DNA of 64,000 nucleotides from Sphingomonas insulae (GTDB taxonomy: Bacteria > Pseudomonadota > Alphaproteobacteria > Sphingomonadales > Sphingomonadaceae): positions 1,171,001-1,235,000 of the forward strand of contig NZ_CP048422.1 in NCBI RefSeq assembly GCF_010450875.1, given 5' to 3'. A program made the position numbers and the translations under genes. The notes under the pieces are model-generated. The model had not been told where the DNA came from, ran no database searches, and saw nothing but the letters and a program-made list of their open reading frames with translations. Of this stretch, positions 8,463 through 16,662 are shown one piece after another. The first letter of the stretch is position 1, and each line of letters begins with the position of its first letter.

Positions 8463-10385
8463 ATGCGCCGTTCGGTCCTGTTGCTGTCCTCGTTCTCGCT
8501 GCTGTCGGTCGGGGTGCATGCGCAGCAGCAGACCGCGCCCGCCGGCGGCGACATCCCCGCCAAGTTCACGCTGGTCGACACCGCCAACGACTATATCAAG
8601 CGCGAGGTGATGATCCCGATGCGCGACGGGACCAAATTGTACACGGTCATCGTCATCCCCAAGGGCGCGACCAACGCCCCGATCGTCCTCACCCGCACGC
8701 CCTACAATGCCAAGGGGCGGGCCAGCCGCAGCACCAGTTCGTCGATGCTGGCGACGCTGCCGCTGGCGGACGAGATGTTCGTGCGCGGCGGCTATATCCG
8801 CGTCTACCAGGACGTCCGCGGCAAATACGGGTCGGAGGGGGACTATGTCGTCACCCGCCCGGTGATCGGTCCGCTCAATCCTACCAAAGTCGACCACGTC
8901 ACCGATGCCTATGACACGATCGACTGGCTGGTGAACAAGGCGAACCTGCCGCAGTCGAACGGGCGCGTCGGCATGATCGGGTCGAGCTACGAAGGCTTCA
9001 CCGTCGTCATGGCGCTGCTCGCGCCGCATCCCGCGCTGAAGGTCGCCGCGCCCGAATCGCCGATGATCGACGGCTGGATGGGCGACGACTGGTTCCATTA
9101 CGGCGCTTTCCGCCTCGCCAATATCGCCTGGCTGGGTGGACAGACCGGCTACAAGGGCGGCGGCACCGTGCCGCCGACCGGCGGCTGGGACGACTATGAC
9201 AATTTCCGCGAGATCGGATCGGCCGGCGACTGGGCGAAGAAGTCTGGCTACGACCAATTGCCCTATTGGAAGCGCATGTCGCAGCACCCCGCCTATGACG
9301 GCTTCTGGTCGGGGCAGGCGCTCGACAAGCTCCTTGCGGCGAACCCCTCGAACGTACCCACGATCTGGGAACAGGGATTGTGGGATCAGGAGGACATGTA
9401 CGGCGCGATCACCGCGTGGGAGGCGTTGAAGGCCAAGGGCAAGATCGGCAACAACTTCCTCGTCATGGGGCCGTGGCGGCACAGCCAAGTCAACCGCGAG
9501 GGCCGCAGCCTCGGCCCGTTCCAGTGGGACGGCGATACCGCGGCACAGTTCCGCGAACAGATGGTGCTGCCGCTGTTCGATCAATATCTGAAAGACGGCC
9601 CGGCCGCGAACCTGCCCGCCGCCGCCATCTACAACACCGGCGAAAACCATTGGGACCGCCTGTCCAACTGGCCGCTCGCCTGTGAAAGCGGCTGTGCCGC
9701 GCCGCTGAAGCCGATCTATCTGCAGGCCGACGGTGGCCTCGGCTTCGACAAGGGCGGCGCGGGCGGCGACAGCTACGTGTCCGATCCCGCCAAGCCGGTG
9801 CCGCATCTGCCGCGCCCGGTGAACTTCGGCGATGGGCGCTGGGGCGACTGGCTGGTCAGCGACCAGCGCCACGCCGATGGCCGCCCCGACGTCATGACCT
9901 ACACCACCCCGGTACTGACCCAGGCGATGCGCGTGTCCGGCGCGCCGATCGCCGACCTCTATGCGGCGACCACCGGCACCGACAATGACTTCGTCGTCAA
10001 GGTCATCGACGTCTTCCCCGCCGAAAATGCGTCGGACCCGAAGATGGGCGGGTACCAGCTGCCGATCAGCCTCGACATCTTCCGCGGCCGCTATCGCGAC
10101 AGCTTCGCCAACCCGACCGCGATCCCCGCCGGCAAGGTCCAGCATTACAAATTCCGCCTGCCGACGGTGAACCACGTCTTCCAGCCCGGCCACCGCGTGA
10201 TGGTGCAGGTCCAGTCGAGCCTGTTCCCGCTCTACGATCGCAATCCGCAGACCTACGTCCAGAACATCTTCTTCGCCAAGCCGGCGGATTACCGGAAGGC
10301 GACGGTGACGCTGAAGCGCGGCGGCACCACGCCCAGCGCGGTGCTGCTGCCGGTGGTGCCGGTCGAACAGGCAGGGGCGAAATAG
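8463..10385 (+). CDS. Exported CocE/NonD-family hydrolase (S15-type alpha/beta hydrolase)
   Basis: A 640-residue exported serine hydrolase. Residues 1-20 form a signal peptide (MRRSVLLLSSFSLLSVGVHA, cut before QQQ). The N-terminal domain has YVIPKGATNAPIVLTRTPYN-type CocE features, the oxyanion region DVRGKYGSEG and the nucleophile elbow GSSYEG at 173-178 with Ser175 as the likely nucleophile. The C-terminal half matches the beta-jellyroll X-Pro dipeptidyl-peptidase C domain. Relatives are alpha-amino acid ester hydrolases, cephalosporin acylases and cocaine esterase; the substrate cannot be read from sequence, but peptide or amino-acid ester cleavage in the periplasm is the best guess. The ATG follows CGGAGATC. 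Confidence 0.92.
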   Translation: MRRSVLLLSSFSLLSVGVHAQQQTAPAGGDIPAKFTLVDTANDYIKREVMIPMRDGTKLYTVIVIPKGATNAPIVLTRTPYNAKGRASRSTSSSMLATLPLADEMFVRGGYIRVYQDVRGKYGSEGDYVVTRPVIGPLNPTKVDHVTDAYDTIDWLVNKANLPQSNGRVGMIGSSYEGFTVVMALLAPHPALKVAAPESPMIDGWMGDDWFHYGAFRLANIAWLGGQTGYKGGGTVPPTGGWDDYDNFREIGSAGDWAKKSGYDQLPYWKRMSQHPAYDGFWSGQALDKLLAANPSNVPTIWEQGLWDQEDMYGAITAWEALKAKGKIGNNFLVMGPWRHSQVNREGRSLGPFQWDGDTAAQFREQMVLPLFDQYLKDGPAANLPAAAIYNTGENHWDRLSNWPLACESGCAAPLKPIYLQADGGLGFDKGGAGGDSYVSDPAKPVPHLPRPVNFGDGRWGDWLVSDQRHADGRPDVMTYTTPVLTQAMRVSGAPIADLYAATTGTDNDFVVKVIDVFPAENASDPKMGGYQLPISLDIFRGRYRDSFANPTAIPAGKVQHYKFRLPTVNHVFQPGHRVMVQVQSSLFPLYDRNPQTYVQNIFFAKPADYRKATVTLKRGGTTPSAVLLPVVPVEQAGAK

Positions 10386-10500
10386 CGGCGGACGCGATCC
10401 CGGCCCACCCCAGCCCCCCCGGCGCTGTTCCGCGGGACATCGTCCTTTATCCCCGGTTGTGCCGCGTGCTTCGGGCATAAGGGGAGGGTGGGACGACGGA

Positions 10501-12066
10501 TCAGGGCGCCGCAACCGGCAGAGTCACGACGAAGGTCGTCTCTGCCGCTTCCACCCATGCGATCGTACCGCCGCCAGCCTCCAGCAGGGACCGCGCGATG
10601 GCCAGTCCCAGCCCGGTGCCGCCGTCCGTACGCCGCGTCGTGAAGAACGGCTCGAACAACCGCAGCCGGTCGCCGGCGGCGATCCCCAGCCCGTCATCGG
10701 TGACGTGCAGCGCGACCCGCTCGCCCACCGACCCCGCGACGCGCATGCTTCGCGCCCCCGCCTGCCGCGCATTGTCGAACAGCGTGGCCAGCGCATTCTC
10801 GATCGTCGCGGCGGGCAGCGCGACACGCGGCGGCGGCACCGTCCATGCGACCGCGATGGCGAACCCCTCGGCGCGATAGGCGTCCGCGGTTCGGGCCACC
10901 ACCGGGACCGGATCGACCGCATCGTCCGCCGGCACCGCCATGTCGGCGCGCGCCAGTTCGAGCAGCCGCGTCACCAGAAGCGCCAGCCGGCCGGCATCCG
11001 CATCGGCGTTGGCGAGGAAGCGATGGCGGTCCCCCGCCGCCATGTCCGGATGATCCTGCAACAGCTCGATCGCGCCCCGGATACCGGCGAGCGGCGTCTT
11101 GAATTCGTGGCTGACCGCGTAGGCGAAGTCGCGCAGATAGCGGGACCGTCGCTCGATCGCGGCGGTCATCGCCGCGAAATCGGCATAGAGGCCCTGGATC
11201 TCGATCGCGGCGGTAGGCGGTACGTCCGGCACGCTGCCGCGACCGCCCGCGACCGCACGCGTCGCCTGGCCGAGCCGTTCGATCGGCAGGGTGATCCCGC
11301 GGGAGATCACGCCGCTCAGCAGCACCAGCAACCCGAAGATGGCAGCGATCCCGATCGCGATCTTGCCGCGATCCTCGTACACGCCGCGGAACAGCGCGCG
11401 CGCCGATCGCGACAGCAGCAGCACGCCGACGACGCGGCCATCCACGACGATCGGGCGTGCATGATGGACCCGGATCGCCGCGGCGCGTGAGAGCCATTCG
11501 AAGCTGTATACGGCGCGATACGACCCGTTGCGGCGCAAGACCGTCGTCGTCCGCCCGCGCAGCGCCCCGGCGACCTCCGGCAGCATGGCATAGCCGCCGC
11601 GCCGGCCATTGCCTGCGACGATCTGTCCCTTGTCGTCGAGCAGCAGGATGCTCGCCAGCGTCGTCATCTGCGTCGCGCGCAGTACCGGTGCCAGACGGAA
11701 CGCCGCGTTGGCGGCATCGGCGGCGATCGACGTCGCTGCGCCCGGCGCGGGGCGCTCTGCCAGAATGGGCGTCAGGCTGAGGTCGATGCCGTCGCCCGGC
11801 GGCACGATCCGGTGCGGATACAATGGTCCGCCGCGCGCACCCGGCCAGTCCGCGGCGGCGGCCGCCGCCAGCGCTGCCCCCTGCGCGACCAATTCCGCTT
11901 CGGTGCGGCGCACCAGGGCATTCTCGTACACGCGCAGGAACACCGCGCCGAAGCCGGGCAGCGCCGCGACCAAGAACAGCGTCGCGAACAGGATGGTGCG
12001 CAGCCGCAGCCGCGGCCAATGGCGCTTCGCCCAGGCCTTCGCCCCACCGGCCAGCCGGCCGATCAC
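10501..12066 (-). CDS. Membrane sensor histidine kinase (CreC/ChvG-like layout)
   Basis: A 521-residue classical sensor kinase beginning at GTG 12066, which overlaps the regulator stop as GTGA; upstream codons in the frame are a shadow of the regulator gene. A transmembrane helix at about 25-45, a periplasmic sensing domain (about 46-236) and a second helix at about 237-254 are followed by a HAMP-like linker, HisKA with FAYAVSHEFKTPLAGIRG (His320), N box ENALATLFDNARQ, DDGLGI and GGTGLGLAI. It pairs with the OmpR-type regulator just upstream. The stimulus is unknown. It converges on the exported hydrolase gene across a 115-bp gap. Confidence 0.92.
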   Translation of the reverse strand: MIGRLAGGAKAWAKRHWPRLRLRTILFATLFLVAALPGFGAVFLRVYENALVRRTEAELVAQGAALAAAAAADWPGARGGPLYPHRIVPPGDGIDLSLTPILAERPAPGAATSIAADAANAAFRLAPVLRATQMTTLASILLLDDKGQIVAGNGRRGGYAMLPEVAGALRGRTTTVLRRNGSYRAVYSFEWLSRAAAIRVHHARPIVVDGRVVGVLLLSRSARALFRGVYEDRGKIAIGIAAIFGLLVLLSGVISRGITLPIERLGQATRAVAGGRGSVPDVPPTAAIEIQGLYADFAAMTAAIERRSRYLRDFAYAVSHEFKTPLAGIRGAIELLQDHPDMAAGDRHRFLANADADAGRLALLVTRLLELARADMAVPADDAVDPVPVVARTADAYRAEGFAIAVAWTVPPPRVALPAATIENALATLFDNARQAGARSMRVAGSVGERVALHVTDDGLGIAAGDRLRLFEPFFTTRRTDGGTGLGLAIARSLLEAGGGTIAWVEAAETTFVVTLPVAAP

Positions 12067-12776
12067 GGCGCGGTACACGTCCCCAGCCGATAACCGATGC
12101 CCGGCCGCGTCTCGATCAGGTCGGCACCGCCGACGCCGGCGAACTTGTGGCGCAGGTTGCGGATATGGCTGTCGATCGTCCGGTCGGTGATCGCGAATCC
12201 CGGCCCGTGCAGCCGATCGATGATCGCGTCGCGGCTGAACACCCTGGCGGGCATCGACGCCAGCAGCCGCAGGATCAAGAATTCGGTGACGGTCAACACC
12301 ACCTCCGTCCCGTTCCACAGCGCGCGCCACCCCTCCAGGTCTAGCCGCAGCCGGCCGTGTTCCAGTCCGCGTCCGTCCTCGACCGCCGGTGGCCGCGCCG
12401 CGGTGCGGCGCAGGATCGCCATCACCCGCGCCACCACCTCGCGGGGCGAGAACGGCTTCACGACATAATCGTCCGCGCCCAGTTCGATGCCGAGCACGCG
12501 GTCGATCTCGTCGTCGCGGCTGGACAGGAACAGGATCGGCACGTCGCTGTCCGCGCGCACGCGCCGACAGACCTCCAGCCCGTCCATCCGCGGCATGTTG
12601 ATGTCGAGCACGACGAGGCTGGGGTCATGCCGCTGGACGAGCGCCAGTCCCGCCTCGCCATCCGCCGCCTCCAGCGTGTCCAGCCCGGCCTTGCCGAGCG
12701 CGAACACCAGCAACTGGCGGATATGGGGATCGTCGTCGACGACGAGGACGGTGCGCGGCATCGGACACAGGATCAT
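12063..12776 (-). CDS. OmpR-family response regulator
   Basis: A 237-residue two-domain transcription regulator. The receiver has DDD at 14-16, phospho-Asp58 in VVLDINMPRMDG and the conserved lysine in DYVVKPFSPREV; the C-terminal part (about 140-237) is a winged helix with the RVFSRDAIIDRLHG and TIDSHIRNLRHKF phrases typical of OmpR/PhoB. Its ATG overlaps the DUF4173 stop (ATGA) and its stop overlaps the kinase start, so the three genes form one tight operon. A second possible start is the ATG at 12761. Target genes probably include this operon; a 14-bp palindrome lies upstream at 14414. Confidence 0.94.
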   Translation of the reverse strand: MILCPMPRTVLVVDDDPHIRQLLVFALGKAGLDTLEAADGEAGLALVQRHDPSLVVLDINMPRMDGLEVCRRVRADSDVPILFLSSRDDEIDRVLGIELGADDYVVKPFSPREVVARVMAILRRTAARPPAVEDGRGLEHGRLRLDLEGWRALWNGTEVVLTVTEFLILRLLASMPARVFSRDAIIDRLHGPGFAITDRTIDSHIRNLRHKFAGVGGADLIETRPGIGYRLGTCTAP

Positions 12777-14344
12777 CGTTGCGCCGCCTTAGTCAACAGC
12801 GCCGGCTCCACGGGATAGATCCAGCCACATTCCCGACCGTTCGGCGCGGCGCGCAACAGCGGTCGGCGTGGGCCCATCATCGCCTCCACCGCCGCCAGCC
12901 GGCGCGCGTTGCGGCCCGTCCAGCTGCGCCAGCCGCCCTGCCGCGCCTTGGTCTGCACCTGCGCCTCCCAGCGCAGATACGCCAGGCGATCGCGCAGGGT
13001 GGCATTGCGGGCGTGGCGTTCCAGCCGGGCCAGCGCCGTAAGGCCCGATGGGCCGATGGTGGCGAGGTAGCACAGGTCGAGCGGCGGCCCGGCCCGGCCC
13101 TGCGTGATCGCCACATCCGCGTTCCAGGCCGCGGCCATCGCCTTCAGGTCGACGGCGCTCGCCGCGCTCAGCACCAGCGCGGCGGCGAGAGCATTGGCAT
13201 TGATCAGCCACGCCGCCGATCGTCCGCGCAGCAGCCGCCACAGGATCAGCGCGAGCCCGGTGGCGACCAGCGCCATCCATGCCAGCGCCGCCAGCCGCCA
13301 TGCGGTCATCGCATAGGCCTGGATATAGTCGACCAGCCGCAGCGCGCTGGACGCGACGAGCAACAGGTTCTGCATGATCCACAACGTCACCAGCCGCCGG
13401 ACGGCGGGGCTTGCCGTACCGCTGCTGCCGGGGCGCAGCGTCACCAGCACGAATACCGCGGCGAGCAGCGCGGTGACGATCAACGCATAGGCGCCGCGGT
13501 GCGCATAATCGGCCATGGTGACCCCGCCGGGCAGGGGCGCACCGCTCCACAGAAACAGGATGTCGAGCACGTTCTGGCCGGTAAAGATCACGTTGAAGGT
13601 CGCCAGCGACAGGACCAGAGACGCGCTGCCAGGATCGAATTGCGCGACGCGCGCCGGCAGGTCCAGCGTGTCGCCGGTACGGACCGACAATCGCGGTCGC
13701 AGCGTCGCCCACACCGCCGTCGCCATCACCGCCGCCACGGCGATCCGCCAGACGATGTCACCCAGGTCCGGCCAGGCGATGCGTTCGAAGACCCCGGCGA
13801 TCAACGGATTGGCATTGGCGAACAGCGTCAGGAACACTGCACCGCCCAGCACCGGCACGACCAGCATCGCCGCCGCGGCACGCAGGCCGCCGCGCCGGCT
13901 CCGTCGCCGTGCCGCCGCGCTCCAGGCTAGATCGCGCCATGGTAGCCCGAGCGCCACCAGCGCATGCAGCCCGAGCCGCGGCACCCAGCGCAAGGCGTGG
14001 TCGAACCGCCGCCTGGGTAACAGCGCCGCCATCGAAATGGCGATCCAGCCAAGCAGCAGCGCGAGCGCATTGGGATCGTCGGCCAGCACAACGGCATAGC
14101 CGGCCGCCGCGATCAGCGCGATCCGGGACGACCGACTGCGCAGGACGATCGGCCGGCCGATGGACAGCATCGCCACCCACACGATTGCCAGCAGGCCGAT
14201 GACGCCGCCGATCTCGCTGTCCTCGGCGAAAATCCATTCGGCCATGACCACGACCGGGGTCATCGCCGCGATCTTCATCGCCAGCGTTCCGGGCCGGGTC
14301 CGTCGTCCCGGCGTCTTGGCCGTCGTCGTCGTCGTCGTGGTCAT
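12773..14344 (-). CDS. DUF4173-type polytopic membrane protein
   Basis: A 523-residue inner-membrane protein with about ten hydrophobic segments and the DUF4173 core phrase FNVIFTGQNVLDILFLWSG followed by LPGGVTMADYAHRGAYAL. I chose the ATG at 14344 because GGAGGA lies 8-13 bases before it; the frame stays open to 14428 but without a better site. The N-terminus has a threonine run (TTTTTTT), and the C-terminal 100 residues are soluble and arginine-rich. It is the first gene of an operon with a two-component pair, which suggests a membrane sensor or a target of that pair. Its biochemical function is unknown to me. Confidence 0.85.
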   Translation of the reverse strand: MTTTTTTTAKTPGRRTRPGTLAMKIAAMTPVVVMAEWIFAEDSEIGGVIGLLAIVWVAMLSIGRPIVLRSRSSRIALIAAAGYAVVLADDPNALALLLGWIAISMAALLPRRRFDHALRWVPRLGLHALVALGLPWRDLAWSAAARRRSRRGGLRAAAAMLVVPVLGGAVFLTLFANANPLIAGVFERIAWPDLGDIVWRIAVAAVMATAVWATLRPRLSVRTGDTLDLPARVAQFDPGSASLVLSLATFNVIFTGQNVLDILFLWSGAPLPGGVTMADYAHRGAYALIVTALLAAVFVLVTLRPGSSGTASPAVRRLVTLWIMQNLLLVASSALRLVDYIQAYAMTAWRLAALAWMALVATGLALILWRLLRGRSAAWLINANALAAALVLSAASAVDLKAMAAAWNADVAITQGRAGPPLDLCYLATIGPSGLTALARLERHARNATLRDRLAYLRWEAQVQTKARQGGWRSWTGRNARRLAAVEAMMGPRRPLLRAAPNGRECGWIYPVEPALLTKAAQR

Positions 14345-14413
14345 CGCATCGCTCCTCCGGGGTCCGGCGATGACGGATGGACGCATCGGGTGCGCCGGCG
14401 ATGGTGGATGCGG

Positions 14414-14427
14414 TGTCCGGCCGGACA
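14414..14427. promoter_or_regulatory. 14-bp perfect palindrome upstream of DUF4173/two-component operon
   Basis: TGTCCGGCCGGACA is a perfect palindrome 70 bp upstream of the operon start. It overlaps GAATATTGTCC (minus strand, 14433-14423), which also occurs in the kaiC-like/hsp70-like intergenic region. It may be the binding site of the regulator encoded in this operon; this is inference only. Confidence 0.35.
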
Positions 14428-14468
14428 ATATTCGGTGCAGATCCCGTGCAGGGACTGCCCAACGCGGC

Positions 14469-15338
14469 TCAGCCCTGATCGCTCGCGCGCGTGGCGGATC
14501 CGTCGCGCAACGCCCAGCGCAGCACCGATCCGATCCCCGCCATACCGGCGCGGACCGCCGGGCGACCGACCGATGGGCGTTCCAGCCCGTGCATGCGTGC
14601 GGCCCAGTCGGGCAGCAGGTCGATGCCGCCCTCCATCAACAGCGTCTGCGCCGGCGCCATCGCCCGGCTGGCCGGCTGCTGGTGCAGCAACGCGCGGGCA
14701 ACTTCGCGGGTACGATGGTCAGCGCGCAGCCGGGGCCGGATCGCGGCGAAATAGGCATCGACCTGTTTCTGCGTCTTCGGCACGCCGGTGGCGCCCAGCT
14801 TTTCCGCGACGATGGCATATTCGGTCAGGTAGCGGTCCTGCTGCGCGGTCGGAAAGCTGGGGTCGCGATAGCGGCGGTGCGCGGCCAGGAAGCTCGCCAC
14901 TTCGGCGACGTGGACCCAGGTGAGCAGGTCCGGATCGTTCGCGCTGTACGCCGTGCCGTCGGGCAGGGTGCCGGCGACGCGATCGTGGATGATGCGGACC
15001 TTGCCGATCAGCGCCTCCGCCGTCGCCGTCGCGCCGTAGGTCGTGCCCGAGATGAACTGCGCCGTCCGCCGCAGCCGGCCGAGCATGTCGCGGCGAAAGT
15101 TGCTATGGTCCCACACGCCGGCCAGCGCGCCCGGATGCAGCATCTGGAGCAGCAATGCGGCGACCCCGCCCGCCATCATCGCGGTGAAATCGCCGTGCAC
15201 GATCCAGGCGGCCGATCCCGGCCCGAACAGGCCGTCGTCGCCCTCCGGCCGGGTCAGGTCGACGGCGCCATCGCCGAATCCGACCAGCCGATGTACCTGT
15301 CGCTGGATTGTGTCGCGGATATCGCCCATGCTGCCCAT
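14469..15338 (-). CDS. MpaB-family (DUF2236) oxygenase-like protein
   Basis: A 289-residue protein matching the family first called DUF2236, now associated with haem-dependent rubber oxygenase (Lcp) and mycophenolic acid MpaB proteins. Visible conserved parts are the N-terminal GPGSAAWIVHGDF, the ALLLQMLHPGALAGVWDHS segment and the central LLTWVHVAEVASFLAAHRRY, where histidines may contribute to the cofactor site. There is no signal peptide. The start could be ATG 15338 or ATG 15329. It is divergent from the exported methyltransferase-like gene with a 42-bp gap. Substrate unknown. Confidence 0.85.
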   Translation of the reverse strand: MGSMGDIRDTIQRQVHRLVGFGDGAVDLTRPEGDDGLFGPGSAAWIVHGDFTAMMAGGVAALLLQMLHPGALAGVWDHSNFRRDMLGRLRRTAQFISGTTYGATATAEALIGKVRIIHDRVAGTLPDGTAYSANDPDLLTWVHVAEVASFLAAHRRYRDPSFPTAQQDRYLTEYAIVAEKLGATGVPKTQKQVDAYFAAIRPRLRADHRTREVARALLHQQPASRAMAPAQTLLMEGGIDLLPDWAARMHGLERPSVGRPAVRAGMAGIGSVLRWALRDGSATRASDQG

Positions 15339-15380
15339 CTAGGTTCGCCTGACGATCAAACCAGTGACGGGAGACGAAGG

Positions 15381-16124
15381 ATGCGGTTGCTTGTATCGAT
15401 GGTCGCGGCGGCCGCGATGACCACCGGCGTGCTGGCACAGGACAAGGCGGCGCCCGCCGGCTCCGCGATCACCCGCGCGCTCGCCGATCCTGCCCGCGCC
15501 GATCAGTCCGGCGACGATGCCCGGCGCCAGGCGGCGGCAGTGCTCGCCTTCTCCGGCGTCAAGCCGGGCGATACGGTGGTCGATTACCTGCCGGGCAGCG
15601 GCTATTGGACGCGTATCTTCACCAACGTCGTCGGGCCCAAGGGCAAGGTGTATGCGCTCTGGCCCGCCGCCGGCGCGAAATATGCCGCGAAGTCGCTGCC
15701 GGCGTTGCAGGCCCGCGGCCTCGCCAACGTCACCGCCGAGGTGCAGGCCACCAACCTGCCGACCATCGCGCAACCGGCCGACCTGTTCTGGACGGTGCAG
15801 AACTATCACGACATCCCCAACAAGGGGGCAGGCGAACCGGCCTTGCGCGCGTTCGACACGGCGGTGTTCAAGCTGCTGAAAAAGGGTGGCACCTATGTGG
15901 TGATCGACCATGCCGACGCCGCCGGCACCGGCATGTCCGGCACCGAAACGCGCCATCGCATCGATCCCGACGCGGTCCGCCGGCAGATCGAGGCGACGGG
16001 CTTCCGCTTCGTCGGTGCCAGCAAGGTGCTGGCGAACCCCGCCGACGATCACAGCAAGAACGTGTTCGACCCGGCGATCCGCGGCAAGACCGACCAGTTC
16101 GTCCTCAAGTTCCGCAAGCCATAA
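15381..16124 (+). CDS. Exported class I methyltransferase-fold protein
   Basis: A 247-residue protein starting at ATG 15381 after GACGAAGG. Residues 1-19 look like a cleavable signal peptide (MRLLVSMVAAAAMTTGVLA, then QDK). The mature part has a Rossmann methyltransferase fold: motif I DTVVDYLPGSGYWTRIF, a later LLKKGGTYVVIDHAD strand and a C-terminal DQFVLKFRKP strand. Signal-bearing methyltransferase-like proteins of this kind occur in sphingomonads and relatives; whether they use S-adenosylmethionine outside the cytoplasm is unclear. The long frame open upstream is a shadow of neighbours. Confidence 0.85.
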   Translation: MRLLVSMVAAAAMTTGVLAQDKAAPAGSAITRALADPARADQSGDDARRQAAAVLAFSGVKPGDTVVDYLPGSGYWTRIFTNVVGPKGKVYALWPAAGAKYAAKSLPALQARGLANVTAEVQATNLPTIAQPADLFWTVQNYHDIPNKGAGEPALRAFDTAVFKLLKKGGTYVVIDHADAAGTGMSGTETRHRIDPDAVRRQIEATGFRFVGASKVLANPADDHSKNVFDPAIRGKTDQFVLKFRKP

Positions 16125-16182
16125 CCGGAACGAATCTTCCGCCCGGGCGATGCGTTACCGCCTTACGATCGGGAGAACGCCA

Positions 16183-16659
16183 GTGACGTCAATTGCCAGG
16201 ACCCTTGCCGCCGGAATCGCCGGAGGGCTCGTCGCCAGCCTCGCCATGAACCTGTTCCAGGGTATGGCGGCGCCGGCGTTCGGACAGGGCGGCAGCAACG
16301 ACGATCCCGCCACCGTGAAGGCCGCGGACAGCGCCAAGCAGCTGGTCATCGGCGATGCGGTCACGCAGAAGCATCGCGAGACGGCCGGTAGCGTGGTCCA
16401 CTACGTCACCGGCGCCGCGCTGGGCGCGGGCTATGCGCTGGCGGCGCGGCGCTGGCCGCAGACGACGACCGGTTTCGGCATCGCCTATGGCCTAGGCGTG
16501 GCGACATTGCTCGACGATGCCGTGGTCCCCGCGTTCGGTTGGGGACCAGCACCCACCGATACGCCGCCGGCGACGCATGCCTATGGTCTGGCGAGTCACG
16601 CGGTATTCGGCCTGGCGCTGGAAGCGACCCGGCGCGGCCTCGACGCCGTGCTGGACTGA
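16183..16659 (+). CDS. DUF1440-type small inner-membrane protein
   Basis: A 158-residue protein with a first hydrophobic helix (LAAGIAGGLVASLAMNLF) and three more membrane segments containing glycine-rich stretches, resembling the YagU/DUF1440 family, whose E. coli member has been linked to acid resistance. I prefer the GTG at 16183 because GGGAGA lies 8 bases before it; the in-frame ATG at 16150 has no ribosome binding site. It stands alone between a forward gene and a convergent kinase gene. Confidence 0.75.
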   Translation: MTSIARTLAAGIAGGLVASLAMNLFQGMAAPAFGQGGSNDDPATVKAADSAKQLVIGDAVTQKHRETAGSVVHYVTGAALGAGYALAARRWPQTTTGFGIAYGLGVATLLDDAVVPAFGWGPAPTDTPPATHAYGLASHAVFGLALEATRRGLDAVLD

Positions 16660-16662
16660 CCG

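Noticed and set aside
14160..15380. Long plus-strand open frame leading into the exported methyltransferase
   Set aside because: It is antisense to the MpaB-family and DUF4173 genes and arginine-rich as shadows are; the real start is ATG 15381 with signal peptide.
16126..16185. GGAAC...CGTT as an EcfG stress promoter before the DUF1440-type gene
   Set aside because: The spacer is 21 bases; EcfG promoters have 16-17.
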